From Baylisascaris procyonis (lineage: Eukaryota > Nematoda > Chromadorea > Rhabditida > Ascarididae): a stretch of DNA of 64,000 bases. The DNA lies in assembly GCA_037389465.1 (NCBI GenBank), contig JAZARR010000171.1, positions 1,550,001-1,614,000 on the forward strand, given 5' to 3'. Both the position numbers and the translations under genes were made by a program. Every line of letters begins with the position of its first letter. Position 1 is the stretch's first letter. Positions 63,839 through 64,000 of this stretch are shown here, piece after piece. The notes beneath the pieces are model-generated. The model did not search any database, was not told the origin of the DNA, and saw only the letters and a list, made by a program, of their open reading frames with translations.

Positions 63839-64000
63839 TTTAAACCTCACTTTCTTTAGGCCTTTACGAATGTCATCAATGTTTTCATTTTCTTGGAAAC
63901 TTTTGTCAGTATCCTTATTGCGTCTCTCTTCACATACTATGGATGTTTCTTTATTTCTCAATAAAGCTATTCGTTCGTTTTGCGCGTTTAATTAGTTTCT

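Larger units (their letters stand above)
57077..64000. other. Right-hand intergenic region, no gene supported
   Basis: Nearly 7 kb of AT-rich DNA. It holds a TGACGTCA palindrome at 57267-57274, (TA)n at 59840-59899 and 62189-62250, a 22-bp triplication at 62552-62612, a T-run at 62804-62827 and a polypyrimidine tract at 63745-63838. A less AT-rich patch at 59925-60065 has no clear frame. A CTATATAAA sequence at about 58859 might be a TATA box for a gene to the right, but no start exon was found. Confidence 0.6.

Overview
The window is AT-rich eukaryotic nuclear DNA. It carries intron-rich genes whose introns begin GTAAGT-like and end in TTTTCAG or TTTTAG directly before the exon, with almost no separate polypyrimidine tract, which is typical of nematodes. 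Together with long (TA)n tracts and many short exons, it looks like a parasitic nematode, possibly filarial or spirurid. That placement is inference from style, not a match. No prokaryotic features, CRISPR arrays, rRNA or intact viral genes were seen.

Three protein-coding genes can be rebuilt exon by exon, with splice phases agreeing at each joined junction. (1) About 77-6547, minus strand: the 5' part of an RPGRIP1L/MKS-5-like gene (ciliary transition-zone scaffold). Exons 1-5 give 206 continuous residues, one later coiled-coil exon is visible, and the rest runs off the left edge. (2) 11958-33487, minus strand: a complete TEX2-like gene of 24 coding exons, predicted 1035 aa. It has an acidic/basic N-terminal half, a two-segment membrane anchor, a PH-like region and a C-terminal SMP lipid-transfer domain. 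A GC-rich region at 36.1-36.5 kb with two TGACGTCA palindromes is its likely promoter and 5' leader. (3) 49161-57042, plus strand: a complete SLC17-type (major facilitator) anion transporter of 11 exons, predicted 472 aa.

The remainder is introns and intergenic DNA. It holds nine (TA)n microsatellites, several minisatellites, two tRNA-derived relics, two diverged copies of an element with a hammerhead-like core, a strong palindrome at 45.9 kb, a retroelement-like GC-rich block at 48.7 kb and scattered coding-like traces. The 15.7 kb between TEX2 and the transporter, and the 7 kb right of the transporter, have no gene I can support.

The most unusual feature is an eight-copy, 41-bp minisatellite at 20752-21070 that starts at the end of a TEX2 exon. 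Each unit repeats that exon's own 5' splice site, so the intron opens with a ladder of decoy donors. Using any decoy keeps an in-frame TAA. The three genes show no sign of forming one pathway or an operon; RPGRIP1L-like and TEX2-like are co-oriented 5.4 kb apart and the transporter is divergent from TEX2.
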